The translations under genes and the position numbers were made by a program. A model generated the notes under the pieces. That model did not search any database, was not told where the DNA came from, and worked only from the letters and a program-made list of their open reading frames with translations. From NCBI GenBank assembly GCA_023376005.1, contig CM042181.1, forward strand, positions 21,973,314 to 22,037,313: a DNA stretch of 64,000 nucleotides, written 5' to 3'. Shown in pieces: positions 8,750 through 17,793 of this stretch (positions within the stretch are counted from its first letter, which is position 1; the number at the start of each line of letters is the position of its first letter). The stretch comes from Doryteuthis pealeii. Lineage: Eukaryota; Mollusca; Cephalopoda; Myopsida; Loliginidae.

Positions 8750-9058
8750 TTTTGCTTGAAGGCAATTACAATGCGCATATCGCATAAAATTCGATAATTA
8801 TAGAAGATAATAATGACAAGTGAATTTCGCAAAGAATTACTCGGTGAGTAGAATATCGTACAGACTGTTTCAACTTTTTTAAAGTCTCATCAGCGATATA
8901 TACTAACGATTTCCCTCCGACAGAAATATCTATTCTACACACCGAGTAATTCTTTGTGAACTTCACTTGTTATTATTATCTTCTATAATTATCGAATTTT
9001 ATGCGATATGCGCATTGTAATTGCCTTCAAGCAAAAATATAAATATTAATATATATAC
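8750..9058. repeat. Inverted repeat enclosing hammerhead H6
   Basis: Arms of ~85-100 bp are reverse complements, sharing TTGAAGGCAATTACAATGCG, GACAAGTGAA or ACTTCACTTG, and AAAGAATTACTCGGTG. The central spacer holds a single complete hammerhead on the minus strand. Confidence 0.88.
8853..8899 (-). ncRNA. Hammerhead ribozyme H6, canonical core
   Basis: Minus strand, all elements present. Stem I is ATATCG / CGATAT, six perfect pairs. The core is CTGATGA (8887-8893) and GAAA. Stem II is GACTT / AAGTT with a TAAAA loop. Stem III is CAG / CTG with a single-nucleotide loop, and the UA cleavage site is at 8859-8860. The first stem II pair is G-U, where G-C is most common. This is one of the two best ribozyme candidates in the window. 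Confidence 0.75.
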
Positions 9059-9111
9059 TTTATTCAACAATGCTTCTAAAATAAACAAACATCCAAAAAT
9101 CTTATAAATAT

Positions 9112-9243
9112 ATAAAGGAAAGAAAATGTTGAATGGATGAAAATTGTTTATTTAAACAATAAACTATTTTTATCCATTCAACATTTTCCTTTATTTATTT
9201 ATTTTTCAACATACTGTCGGATTCATTTCCATTTTTTTAACGG

Positions 9244-9292
<49 letters not shown>
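9112..9292. repeat. Small palindrome and (TA)n array
   Basis: AATGTTGAATGG and CCATTCAACATT flank a centre TTGTTTATTTAAACAA (about 9146-9162). A (TA)n run occupies 9249-9292. This is another TA-flanked inverted module. Confidence 0.8.
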
Positions 9293-9296
<4 letters not shown>

Positions 9297-9299
9297 CTG

Positions 9300-9745
9300 T
9301 GCGTTGGTTATTAAAGACGTTTTAGTATATTGGTACCGATGTCAAATTCTATATGAATGAAAAAAGGAGGAAAATGTAGCCGTTTGATATGAGAGGTTCA
9401 ATAAACGCTCGCGTTCTGGGCCGAAATTCAACAAAAAATGTTAAATTTAGTTTAAACTTTGCTACAATACAGAATTAATGTTTTTTACCCAAAATTTCGT
9501 AGAAAGTTAGAGTTGCGTATTATACACGGGTGCGTCTTATGCACGATAATTATGCTTTTTAAATATACGTGTTTTTATTCGCTTGCGATAATGTAGATAT
9601 TTCTATGAAAAGTTATTGTTGATTGTATAATTGCTGAATTTTACAGCTGAATATAAATCCCATTTTGAAGGTAGAAATATATTTTAATTGGAAGAAATCT
9701 TAGAGAGGACCATAACAAACCCAACACTAGTATGATAGACTGGGC
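9300..9745. other. Unassigned AT-rich sequence
   Basis: Nothing recognised except that it is mirrored at about 23985-24455 in the right arm. Confidence 0.4.
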
Positions 9746-9880
9746 TCTTTACCCCTGGTTAGTCAACCAGTCTAGGAGAAGGTTGTTGTTTATAAAGTGT
9801 CTTTTACAATTGTCTTCATTTTAATTTTAAAATGATTCCAATTGAATTACACTTTATAAACCCCAAAGGTCGAAACAGAT
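9746..9880 (+). repeat. SINE-2 fragment and short inverted repeat
   Basis: AGACTGGGCTCTTTA followed by CCAGTCTAGGAGAAGG is a SINE-2 body piece. The next 80 bp form an imperfect hairpin (TTTATAAAGTG with CACTTTATAAA). Confidence 0.6.
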
Positions 9881-10590
9881 ATCTGTTAGCATAATATTAA
9901 TAGTGTTTATCTATTTCTATATCTCTCACATACATATGTACACTCACAAGATTGTTCTAGAATCTCCTATGCAATAAAATTCACCGTTGATTCTTAAAAT
10001 AAGACGAAAGCTCCTCCGGGCTCCGGACTTGTTGAGTAGGGTAGATCGATTTTGAAACTAACGTCTCCCATGAGACAAAAGTTGCAAATTAACATAAAGA
10101 ATTGTCACACAACAGATCTTTTTTTTTTAATTTTGCCTTCATTTGACGAAATAGATTTCAATCTTTTAAAATGTTATCACTGTTACAGCTTAATTATTAG
10201 GTAAAAAGCAGCATTTCATTTGAATTCTAATTCTAATATTTTATTCGTTTAATTTAAAATGATAACCTTTCTGTTTTAAATATTGAAATTGATAAATGTT
10301 CTAACCAATTTCTACGCAAAATGTTGCGAAAACGAGAATTTTTAGTGCGTTTTAGCAGACGATCTTTGAGCTATTTCTTTAAACAATCGTGCAAGTAAGA
10401 GATCTAGTTTTTGGTATCAGTATTTATTATACCAACACACAGCTGTTTGAGAGAATTTGTGTATTTATTTATTTATTTATTTATAATTATAATACAATGA
10501 AAATACCATTGGTTTATGAATAATATATACCAACCCTTGGAATAAAAGCAATGACGATAAAAAGTATAAAAAGATAAGTTTTTGAATTGT
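9881..10590. other. Unassigned AT-rich sequence
   Basis: No gene. A block with GCAATAAAATTCACCGTTGA (9972-9991) recurs in diverged form at 10755-10774, so it belongs to a dispersed repeat I cannot name. Confidence 0.4.
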
Positions 10591-10594
10591 CTAC

Positions 10595-10672
10595 TAGCGC
10601 TAGTGAAAAGGCGATAGACTTCCTCGCTGTATGGCTCATACCGACATCAGGCTACCCGACGAATTTACTTAC
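10595..10672 (+). repeat. SINE-1 3' tail
   Basis: CTAGCGCTAGTGAAAAGG, then GATAGACTTCCTCGCTGT and GGCTCATACCGACATC match the last third of the full SINE-1 at 58978-59229. Confidence 0.75.
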
Positions 10673-10674
10673 TA

Positions 10675-10748
10675 AAGGGTATGTGCACAAACCAGAATCT
10701 GTCCTAGAGAATGGAATGCATGAAATTCTCTGCGACTTTGAAATCTCT
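10675..10748 (+). pseudogene. LINE endonuclease-region fragment
   Basis: The translation HKPESVLENGMHEILCDFEI matches HKPESVLENETHKILWDFEI of the larger copy at 57742-57810. It is a very short remnant directly joined to a SINE-1 tail. Confidence 0.7.
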
Positions 10749-10954
10749 TGTGCAATAAAATTCGCCGTTAAATCCTAAAATAACGCGAAAGCATTCGAGG
10801 ATCTTATCTGCATGGGAAATATTTAAAAATAAAAGCTGAAGGCATGAACCTTTAACTTGCCAAAAAAGAAATCGTCATCACTCGTAAGAAAACGATGATG
10901 TTGAAAAGGACATAAAAAAGAAGTTTTTGGATTGTCTACAAAACGGCTTCAAGC

Positions 10955-11046
10955 CAAGAAGAAGAAGAAGAAGAAGAAAGAAGAAGAAGAAGAAGAAGAA
11001 GAAGAAGAAGAAGAAGAAGAAGAAGAAGAAAGAGAGAAAGAAAGAA
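10955..11046 (+). repeat. (GAA)n polypurine microsatellite
   Basis: GAA and GAAA repeats. The lysine/arginine ORF here is an artefact. The mirror at 22590-22725 is pyrimidine-rich and interrupted. Confidence 0.95.
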
Positions 11047-11181
11047 AGAAAAGCCATAAATAAAGGCGTTTTAAGATTTCGTGCACCTGTTATGGTCCTC
11101 ATAAAAATAGAATATGATAATAAAAAAAAACTTGTTTAAAACCATGATCTTTTAGTTCACATCTATTTGTAAATGATTGCC

Positions 11182-11187
<6 letters not shown>

Positions 11188-11262
<75 letters not shown>
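11188..11262. repeat. (TA)n(GA)n compound microsatellite
   Basis: TA run followed by GA run, adjoining the next inverted module. Confidence 0.97.
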
Positions 11263-11265
<3 letters not shown>

Positions 11266-11605
11266 TTATGATCAGGGGAAACAATTTTATGTGTCAATAC
11301 TTAAGCATTTCGGTATATTGTACAATCTTCAGGCACTGTTAAGTAATGTTTATGTGAGGGAAAAAATGAAAGATGTTAAGTGTTTAGTGAATGTGTGAAT
11401 ATGATGTTATTAATCGTTAATTTTTATATACGCGTTTGTTTACAAAAGCCAATGACGTGATCAATGCATGTGCAAAAACGGAAGGTGAAGATCATATGAT
11501 GACGCATGCATGAACGTGAATAGGCGGAGAATAGATGGTACAATATACCGAAATGCTTAAGTATTGACACATAAAATTGTTTCCCCTGATCATAACATCC
11601 TGTGT
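11262..11605. repeat. Inverted dimer with hammerhead-like remnant
   Basis: Arms 11262-11330 and 11530-11600 are reverse complements (ATGATCAGGGGAAACAATTT; TGTCAATACTTAAGC; CGGTATATTGTAC). At 11300-11335 on the minus strand CTGAAGA and GAAA are both present but stem II is weak and stem I does not pair. A GATA microsatellite lies at 11670-11698. Confidence 0.75.
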
Positions 11606-11667
11606 TTGGTATATTTTTTAAATATTTTCTTCTCATATTGTCGGATTAATCTCCTCACCGTATTTCC

Positions 11668-11698
<31 letters not shown>

Positions 11699-11856
11699 CG
11701 GCGTGTTTGGGATGAATTCGACATATACATTTATAGTTATTTTTCTCCGTAGGTTGGAGGTATTGACGCACACTACGCATTATTTAAAAGCTTGGACCCT
11801 TCTTCATTCATATACTTGATGACAGATATAATCGATGACTGGAACCCACCTGAATC

Positions 11857-12120
11857 ATGGAAGAGAATAACTTGTATCTCGCCGGCTATCAAAATAAGGA
11901 GATTATAGTTGCTGCCCAATGCTCCCTAAACACTGTAAAAACGATCAGGCATGAACTGGAGAATTTTAATGGAGACTACGAGGCTGTGGCTAGAAAAGTA
12001 ACCTAACAGATGATTGCGTTCGTACAGCAGAATTCCGCGCATTTTTTTTCAGAGAGGGTATCAGGTTGAATTCAGATGCCTACATGGAGTTGTTAAACAC
12101 TATAGTCAAGCCCTGGATAA
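11857..12120 (+). pseudogene. IS630/Tc1-like transposase, N-terminal and middle remnants
   Basis: From the ATG at 11857 the frame reads NLYLAGYQNKEIIVAAQCSL then NTVKTIRHELENFNGDYEAV, a helix-turn-helix start typical of IS630/Tc1-type transposases, up to a stop at 12007. A second block in another frame (about 12066-12120) reads NSDAYMELLNTIVKPWI, which belongs to the central DDE domain. The sequence between them is largely deleted. The gene is then interrupted by the SINE-3 insertion and resumes at 12548, so all three pieces are one inactivated transposon. Confidence 0.7.
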
Positions 12121-12124
12121 CAAG
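12116..12124. repeat. Target-site duplication, left copy
   Basis: GATAACAAG at the left edge of SINE-3, matching GATAAAAAG at 12535-12543 with one difference. Confidence 0.7.
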
Positions 12125-12534
12125 GCCCCTCCGATCAATCGGCTGGTCACGTCAAGCCCTAGCACCAATATGATTTTCCCAACCCTATTGCCCTTATGGC
12201 AAGCTCAACCCCCTTTTTATCATATGGGTGCTAGAAGGCGGTGGCGCGGGTCTACATGTCCTGGGAATGACGTTAAACTCTATCTGATGGCGAGGTTCCA
12301 GTTTTGGAGGTTTGGGGAATGTGGAGCACCCCTTCATCACCATTGCTTCCTGGTCCACTCTGACCCAAAGTGGTAGTACCTGTTAGGGTCCCATCTATGG
12401 GTTAAATAGAAAAACATGAGTTAATAAACAAAATTGTATTATCCATTAAGAATTGATTTATTTTAAAACTTTATCGGCATTAAATAACCCACCGAGGTTG
12501 ATATGCCGTAAAACAAAACAAACAAACCAAACTA
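12125..12534 (+). mobile_element. SINE-3, complete copy with defined ends
   Basis: The ~410 bp element begins GCCCCTCCGATCAATCGG and ends in an (AAAC)n-type tail. The boundaries are fixed because it splits a transposase reading frame and is bracketed by a 9 bp near-duplication. Internal landmarks are GGTCACGTCAAGCCCTAGC, TGACGTTAAACTCTATCTGA, GGTTCCAGTTTTGGAGG, and CACTCTGACCC before GTGGTAGTACCTGTTAGG. The 3' end carries the hairpin CGGCAT...ATGCCG (12476-12510), shared with the LINE at 49271-49304. No pol III boxes were seen, so it may be a LINE-derived deletion product rather than a true SINE. Confidence 0.75.
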
Positions 12535-12543
12535 GATAAAAAG
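12535..12543. repeat. Target-site duplication, right copy
   Basis: GATAAAAAG, the right-hand partner of 12116-12124. Confidence 0.7.
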
Positions 12544-12547
12544 GGTA

Positions 12548-12876
12548 GCCAATGGTAGGCCATGTGTATGGCAGCAGATTCGGCCCCCTGCCACACCTCT
12601 GGGAAAAGTCAAAAATGGTTGTCGGTGAATTTTTACGACTACACTAGTCCCAATGTTTGGCTCCGAACTCCCCAGATCTTAACCCCATGGGTTATTATGT
12701 ATGTGACGCTGTTGAGAAAGACAAAACGCCGTGCCAGTACTACAAAATCCCAGTTAAACGACAGAATTAAGGTAGTTTTTGAGACCCTTCCCAGGGAAAC
12801 TGTAACATCAGCTTGCTTCAGGTCCCGGAGCAGGATTGAGGTTGTGATCGACGCTAATGGTGGTTATTTTGAGTGA
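12548..12876 (+). pseudogene. IS630/Tc1-like transposase, C-terminal remnant
   Basis: It resumes the transposase after the SINE-3 insertion with NGRPCVWQQ, then DSAPCHTSGKSQKWLS and NFYDYTSPNVW. In the +1 frame NSPDLNP and YYVCDAVEKD follow. The original frame then returns with KSQLNDRI and ETLPRETVTSACF, and SRSRIEVVIDANGGYFE precedes a stop. These are the catalytic-domain and C-terminal blocks of IS630/Tc1-type DDE transposases (the SPDLNP motif carries the acidic residue). A pair of compensating frameshifts shows it is dead. It is mirrored at 20720-21080. Confidence 0.8.
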
Positions 12877-12981
12877 AACTTGTTGACAGTAGTGTAATTT
12901 CCGTGCCTGTTGAATTTCTTTACAATCTTTTTTTAGCACTTTTTCTTTTTCTTTATGAAACTGTCAATTTCTCCCGAACAC

Positions 12982-12984
<3 letters not shown>

Positions 12985-13031
<47 letters not shown>
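12985..13031. repeat. (TA)n microsatellite
   Basis: Pure TA run at the left edge of the retrozyme-like unit. Confidence 0.97.
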
Positions 13032-13034
<3 letters not shown>

Positions 13035-13215
13035 GTTTAATAAACAAACAAATGTGTTCATTTCTTTTTTTATGGCTTTAAGCCGAGAATTTTTGGAGAA
13101 CATGTGCTTAATTGAAGTCATACCTAATTTTGAAAATTAATTAGTTAATAATTAATGAATTTAGGCGGGCATATATGTTCAAATGTAAGGCTAAACGAAT
13201 CGAGAAAATGTCAAT

Positions 13216-13257
13216 CCCTGAATGTACATTTCGACCTATTAGGTCTCATCAGCAAGG
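13216..13257 (-). ncRNA. Hammerhead ribozyme H7, canonical core
   Basis: Minus strand: stem I CCTTG / CAGGG (five pairs, one G-U). The core is CTGATGA (13246-13252) and GAAA. Stem II is GACCT / AGGTC with an AAT loop and the canonical G-C first pair. Stem III is TGT / ACA with no loop, and cleavage is predicted after UU at 13221-13222. It is the best-formed core in the window. The right-arm copy at 20350-20392 carries several indels. Confidence 0.75.
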
Positions 13258-13286
13258 TTATAGACATGGGAGACTGCTCCGTGTGT

Positions 13287-13340
13287 GACTCGAAACCTCG
13301 ACTGTCAAGCTGACAGGCGAAGTCTCTAACCATTACACTA
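13287..13340 (-). promoter_or_regulatory. tRNA-like internal pol III promoter upstream of H7
   Basis: The A box TAGTGTAATGG (13330-13340) fits TRGYNNANNNG exactly. The B box TTTCGAGTC (13287-13295) fits GWTCRANNC with one mismatch. The boxes are 34 nt apart, a normal spacing, and their transcription would run into the hammerhead. Confidence 0.55.
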
Positions 13341-13468
13341 GCTTGCCAATCCCACATTCTTCGTTCGTTTTGAAACTTATTTATATTACACTTTTTATTG
13401 ACTTCTTACACGACAGTATGAGGTTAAGTAAACAAACAAATGTGTTTATTTTTATATGGCTTTAAGCC

Positions 13469-13471
<3 letters not shown>

Positions 13472-13521
<50 letters not shown>
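13472..13521. repeat. (TA)n microsatellite
   Basis: Pure TA run at the right edge of the retrozyme-like unit. Confidence 0.97.
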
Positions 13522-13525
<4 letters not shown>

Positions 13526-13783
13526 CTAAAGCTGAGCTAATCAACTTTTACTTCTTAAAGGCTTTTTTACTGTTTAGTTTAATGACACGAAAATTATACT
13601 AAATTATTCCTTACTTTTAGGATTGAATTTGTTTGAAAAAAATTCTGTTTTAATTGGCTCTAATTAGTCGTAATTTGCAATTAAATCAACAAGCCACCAA
13701 TCTCTCACTTTACTCTGTGTCTATCTCTTTCTTCCCCTGTGTGTATCTCTTGACTACCTCCTCGTTATATAATGTTACTTTCT

Positions 13784-13845
<62 letters not shown>

Positions 13846-14060
13846 ATTTGAAATGTATTTTTATGTTAAATTTCATAACCAGCAGCCCGTAGCTTAAATA
13901 AGGTCAAACATTTACTTTCATAGAAAGCTTACAAAATTATTTTAGGGTTTCGTCCTGCCGTTTTTGCTAACTCACTTTTCCCTAATCATAATTATCTACC
14001 CAGAGTTAAATGGGTGACACAACGGGTCACGTTTTGTCTAGTATATATATAAACTCAGTT
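13522..14060. repeat. Unassigned sequence with (GA)n array
   Basis: A GA dinucleotide run at 13786-13841 is flanked by AT-rich sequence with no recognised family. No gene. Confidence 0.6.
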
Positions 14061-14191
14061 TTTGAATGTTAAGTTTCGTTTTATTTCGTAAATATTTCGG
14101 GGAATGTTATTCCCCTTCTTCGGAACGAATAGAATAACTGATCTGTCGTTTTTATCACCTATATATACTCTTTTGTTATATATACTCTTTC

Positions 14192-14268
<77 letters not shown>

Positions 14269-14420
14269 GAAAAGGAAGTGAATCCGACACTATGTAGTAT
14301 ATTAAGAAAAATGAAAAAACAGGTTTAAATGGGTTAAGTGGTGAGTTTATTGGCCGACGCTGCAGTGTTTCGATCTATTAATTAGATCGTCTTCAGGACA
14401 TTTGTTGGTATATGGAAGGT
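14061..14420 (-). repeat. Two hammerhead-like remnants around a TA/TG array
   Basis: At 14090-14140 (minus) CCGAAGAA is followed by a strong GGGGAAT / ATTCCCC stem and GAAA. At 14355-14393 (minus) CTGAAGAC is followed by GATCTA / TAGATC and GAAAC. In both, one core base or the stem I/III pairing is off, so they look decayed. The compound microsatellite (TA)n(TG)n lies between them at 14196-14267. Confidence 0.55.
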
Positions 14421-14487
14421 GATAAGAAATTATTTATCACAGAATAACGAGAAAAAGCGAGTGGTAGTCATTGTTATTCAGTCTGTT

Positions 14488-14520
<33 letters not shown>

Positions 14521-14825
14521 GAGGATGAGACAGAGACGGAGAGAGATAGAGTGAAAGACATTACATAAACTTTAGAAGCCAACAGAAACTCTCGGGAGGC
14601 TTTGTAGGGTGTCTCGGTCGATTTAAAAAAGGCTTTTGAGGCTCGGGTGTATCAAAAGTACTTACGTTTTTTGATCCTCCCTTGCATCAAAAAAATATTT
14701 ATGAAAAGGGGGGGGGTTTTGGGGGAGACGAAAACAAAAATTCCCAACCCTTTTTTTTTTTAAGAAACGTTTGACTATGTTATGATTGCTCTCTAACACG
14801 GGGATGAGGGATGAATTATGAGGAT
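14421..14825. other. Unassigned sequence with purine-rich patch
   Basis: Contains a GACA/GAGA-rich stretch (14487-14556). The remainder shows no family resemblance. It is mirrored at 18750-19130. Confidence 0.45.
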
Positions 14826-14899
14826 GCACTTGGTGTGTGTGTCTGTGTATGTGTTTTGATTGGGTTGCATTTTGTGGATGCACTTGGTGTGCGTTTGTA

Positions 14900-14930
<31 letters not shown>

Positions 14931-15765
14931 ATGTGTGTTTGTATATGTATATGTTGCATGTGTTGATTGGGTTGTATTTTGAGGATGTATTTGTTTATGT
15001 GTGTTGTGTGTGTGTGTGTGTGTGTGTGTGAGTGTGTGTATATTTTGATTGGGCATTTTGAGGATGCACTTGGTGTGCGTTTGTATGTGTGTGTATGTAT
15101 GTGTTGTATGTGTGTATGTGTTAAGTGGTTTGTATTTTGAAGATACACTTGGTGTGTGTGTGTGTATGTGTGTGTGTGTGTGTGTGTGTATGTGCGTTTG
15201 TGTATGTATATGTTTTATGCGTTGATTGGGTTGTATTTTGAGGAGGTGTGTACTGTGTGTGTGTGTTGTGTGTTATGTGTGTATGTGATATGTATTTGTG
15301 CACTGTGTGTGTGTGTGTGTGTATGTGTATGTATATGTTGCATGTGTTAATTGGGTTGTATTTTGAGGATGTATGTGTTTATGTGTGTGTGTGTGTGTGT
15401 GTGTTAAGTGGGTTGTACTGTGATGATACACTTGGTGTGTGTGTGTGTGTACGTGTGTATGTGTTGACGTGTTGTATGTGTGTATGTGTTCTTTGGGTTG
15501 CATTTTGAGGGCGCACTTGGTGTCTGTGTGTGTGTGTGTGTGTGTGTGTATCTGTGTGTTTGTGTATATGTTGTATGATTGTGTGTGTGCATATGTAGAA
15601 TGGGTTGCATTTTGAAGGTGCACTTGGTGTGTGTGTTTGTGTGTGTATGTGTGTGTATGTATATGTTGTGTGTGTATATGTGTGTTTGTGTATATATATA
15701 TATATATATATGTGTTGTATGTGTTGAGTCGGTTGTGCGTATTTAGAGGATGCACTTACTATGTG
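14826..15765 (+). repeat. GT-rich complex satellite
   Basis: About nine irregular units, each with ATTGGGTTG or a variant, TATTTTGAGGATG, CACTTGGTGTG and a (GT)n run with ATGT interruptions. Unit length varies from ~70 to ~130 bp. All ORFs here (THTHTH or CVCVCV) are by-products. Confidence 0.9.
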
Positions 15766-16320
15766 TACGTATGTATGTATGTATGTGTGTCTATGTGTGT
15801 TGTCTGTTTCTTTTATATGTGTATGACCGCATAATTTGTGTGTCTTCGAGTGCATCCATTTTGTGGTTGATCCTTTATATACTTTTTGTTTGTTTGTTTG
15901 TTTGGTTACCCCCCCCCCGTTCATTTAGTAGAATCTCCGCCACCCCGTTCCGCCCCGTCCCCCCAATTACGTTCGCGAAATTAATAAGGGGTTAATTAAC
16001 ACCGAAAAACCAATCTCTAAGCAACGCGTCCAACCATCCCATCGCCGTTCTGCCCGGCCCTCATCATTCTGTCCGGTCCCCCCACACACACACACACACA
16101 CCACACACCCCTTCCTCCTCACCGCACCCGTCTAACGAGCGTCCTAGCAGGATCCCCAGGTGAGGATTGCTGTCTTTCACTTTCATCTGGTCTTACTAAC
16201 TGGTTACACCTTCTCGTACATCCAAAGCGCTGTCAGTCGATTAAGGGCGGGGTCTGCCTCATTGCAGTGTCTTTACGTTTTGGTGTGAACGTTTCTCGTT
16301 AAGAAATTCGGACGGACGTT
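15766..16320. other. Unassigned, GC-richer sequence near the palindrome centre
   Basis: Short CA and C runs, otherwise no family recognised and no convincing ORF. It is mirrored at 17110-17680. Confidence 0.45.
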
Positions 16321-16397
16321 TTTACTTCACTTTTCTTTTTTTTTCTTTTTTTACTTTTTTTTGTTGCCTCTTGCCCTGGTGTGAATTAGCTTCTTTT

Positions 16398-16438
<41 letters not shown>

Positions 16439-16668
16439 TTGCTTGGGTTTTTCGTGTCTGAAGTAAAAAAAAAAAGCTGCGTGAAATGCGTCCTCATCAG
16501 GAAATGGCACACGCGGGGGGAAGAAACAGGAAAGATGTCTCAGACGGATATTTACGCACGGGTTTCAGTCCCACTCCCTTTTCCCCTGACTCGACCCCTT
16601 CCTGCAATATACCCGGAATAAATATTCTCGATGGTCGCCTGGTGCATTAACCCCCACCCCCACCCCCC
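16321..16668 (-). repeat. Inner end of left arm with (ATT)n
   Basis: Contains (ATT)n at 16398-16438. On the minus strand a CCTGATGAGGACG motif (around 16490-16500) resembles a hammerhead start but no paired GAAA partner was found nearby. The reverse copy begins at 16796. Confidence 0.5.
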
Positions 16669-16795
16669 CGCCCACACACAACATCATACACACACACGCA
16701 CACACACACGCACACACACACACACACCTGTGTGGTTGTGAAGGGGATTGGTTGTCCCGATTACTTGATTTGTATTAATAGCCAACAAGAACGGG
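16669..16795. other. Loop between the giant inverted arms
   Basis: About 127 bp present once: a C-rich and (CA)n stretch, then GTGTGGTTGTGAAGGGGATT, a TACTTGATTTG block and AAGAACGGG. The arms meet at GGTGCATTAACCCCC (left) and its complement (right). This is the only part of 2322-31809 that is not duplicated. Confidence 0.85.
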
Positions 16796-17010
16796 GGTGG
16801 GTGTGGGGGTGGGGTTAATGCACCATGCCTATCTCGAGAATATTCTATTCTGATTTGCAGGAAGGGGTCGTTTCGGGAAAGGATGGACTGAAACCGTGCT
16901 GTAAATATCCGCAACACCTTCTTCCCCCCCGCGTTTGCCATTTCCTGATGAGACGCATTTCACGCAGGCTTTTTTTTTTTACTTCAGACACGAAAAACCA
17001 AGCAAAATAA

Positions 17011-17045
<35 letters not shown>

Positions 17046-17634
17046 AAAAGAGCTAATTCACACCAGGCTAAGAGGCAACAAAAAAAAAGTAAAAAAGAAA
17101 AAAAAAGAAAAGTAAGTAAAAGACGGTCCGTCCGAATTTCTTAACGAGAAAACGTTCACACCAAAACGTCTAAGACACTGCAATGAGGCAGAACCCCGCC
17201 CTTAAATCGCTGACAGCGCTGGAATGTACGAGAAGTGTTTTGTTGTAACCATTAGTATAAGACCAGATGAAAGTGAAGACAAGCAATCCTCACCTGGGGA
17301 ATCCTGCGAGGACGCTTCGTTTAGACGGGGCGGTAGAGGAGAAGGGTGTGTGGGTTTCGTGTGTGTGTTGGGGGACCGGAACACAATGATGAGGGGCGGG
17401 CAGAACGGCGATGGGATGGTTGGACGCGTTGCTTAACGAGATTGGTTTTTCCGGTGTTAATTACCCCTTATTAATTTCGCGAAACGTAATTGGAGGACGG
17501 GGCGGAACGGGGTTGGCGGAGGATTTACTAAATGAACGGGGGGTGGTAACCAAACAAACAAACAAACAAAAGTATATAAAGGATCAACCAACAAAATGGG
17601 ATGCACTCGAAGGACAACACCAAATTATGCGGTC

Positions 17635-17756
17635 ATACACATATAAAAGAAACAGACACACATACATACACACATAGACACACATACAACATACATACAT
17701 ACGTACACATAGTTAAGTGCAATCCTCTAAATACCAACAACCGATCAACACATACA

Positions 17757-17793
<37 letters not shown>

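Larger units (their letters stand above)
13031..13471 (-). mobile_element. Retrozyme-like unit: tRNA-like head plus hammerhead, repeated ends
   Basis: The block starting TGAGG at 13031 (containing AAACAAACAAATGTGTT and ATGGCTTTAAGCCGA) recurs in direct orientation at 13419, giving a unit of ~388 bp with ~50 bp repeated ends. On the minus strand the unit contains a tRNA-like pol III promoter (13287-13340) and, ~30 nt downstream, a canonical hammerhead (13216-13257). TA arrays flank both sides. It resembles retrozymes or Penelope pseudo-LTR units. No protein is encoded. Confidence 0.65.
2322..16668 (+). repeat. Left arm of giant inverted repeat
   Basis: From about 2322 to 16668 every recognisable landmark recurs in reverse order and orientation between 16796 and 31809: Rep-B, SINE-2, mariner ends, LINE RT, ribozyme palindromes, transposase pseudogene, GT satellite. 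Examples are 14100-14150 with 19435-19490, and 16440-16520 with 16935-17010. Motifs are better preserved in this arm than in the right arm, which suggests it is the better-polished copy. Confidence 0.93.

Noticed and set aside
11300..11340. Hammerhead in the 11.3 kb palindrome
   Set aside because: CTGAAGA and GAAA are present, but stem I does not pair and stem II is mostly unpaired; kept only as a remnant.
15273..15924. Long threonine/histidine ORFs (and cysteine/valine on the other strand)
   Set aside because: Direct translations of the GT/CA satellite; all frames are open for compositional reasons.
16480..16505. Hammerhead start CCTGATGAGG near the palindrome centre
   Set aside because: No GAAA with a paired stem II was found within a plausible distance; the nearby GAAA-like site is after a poly(T) run and does not pair.
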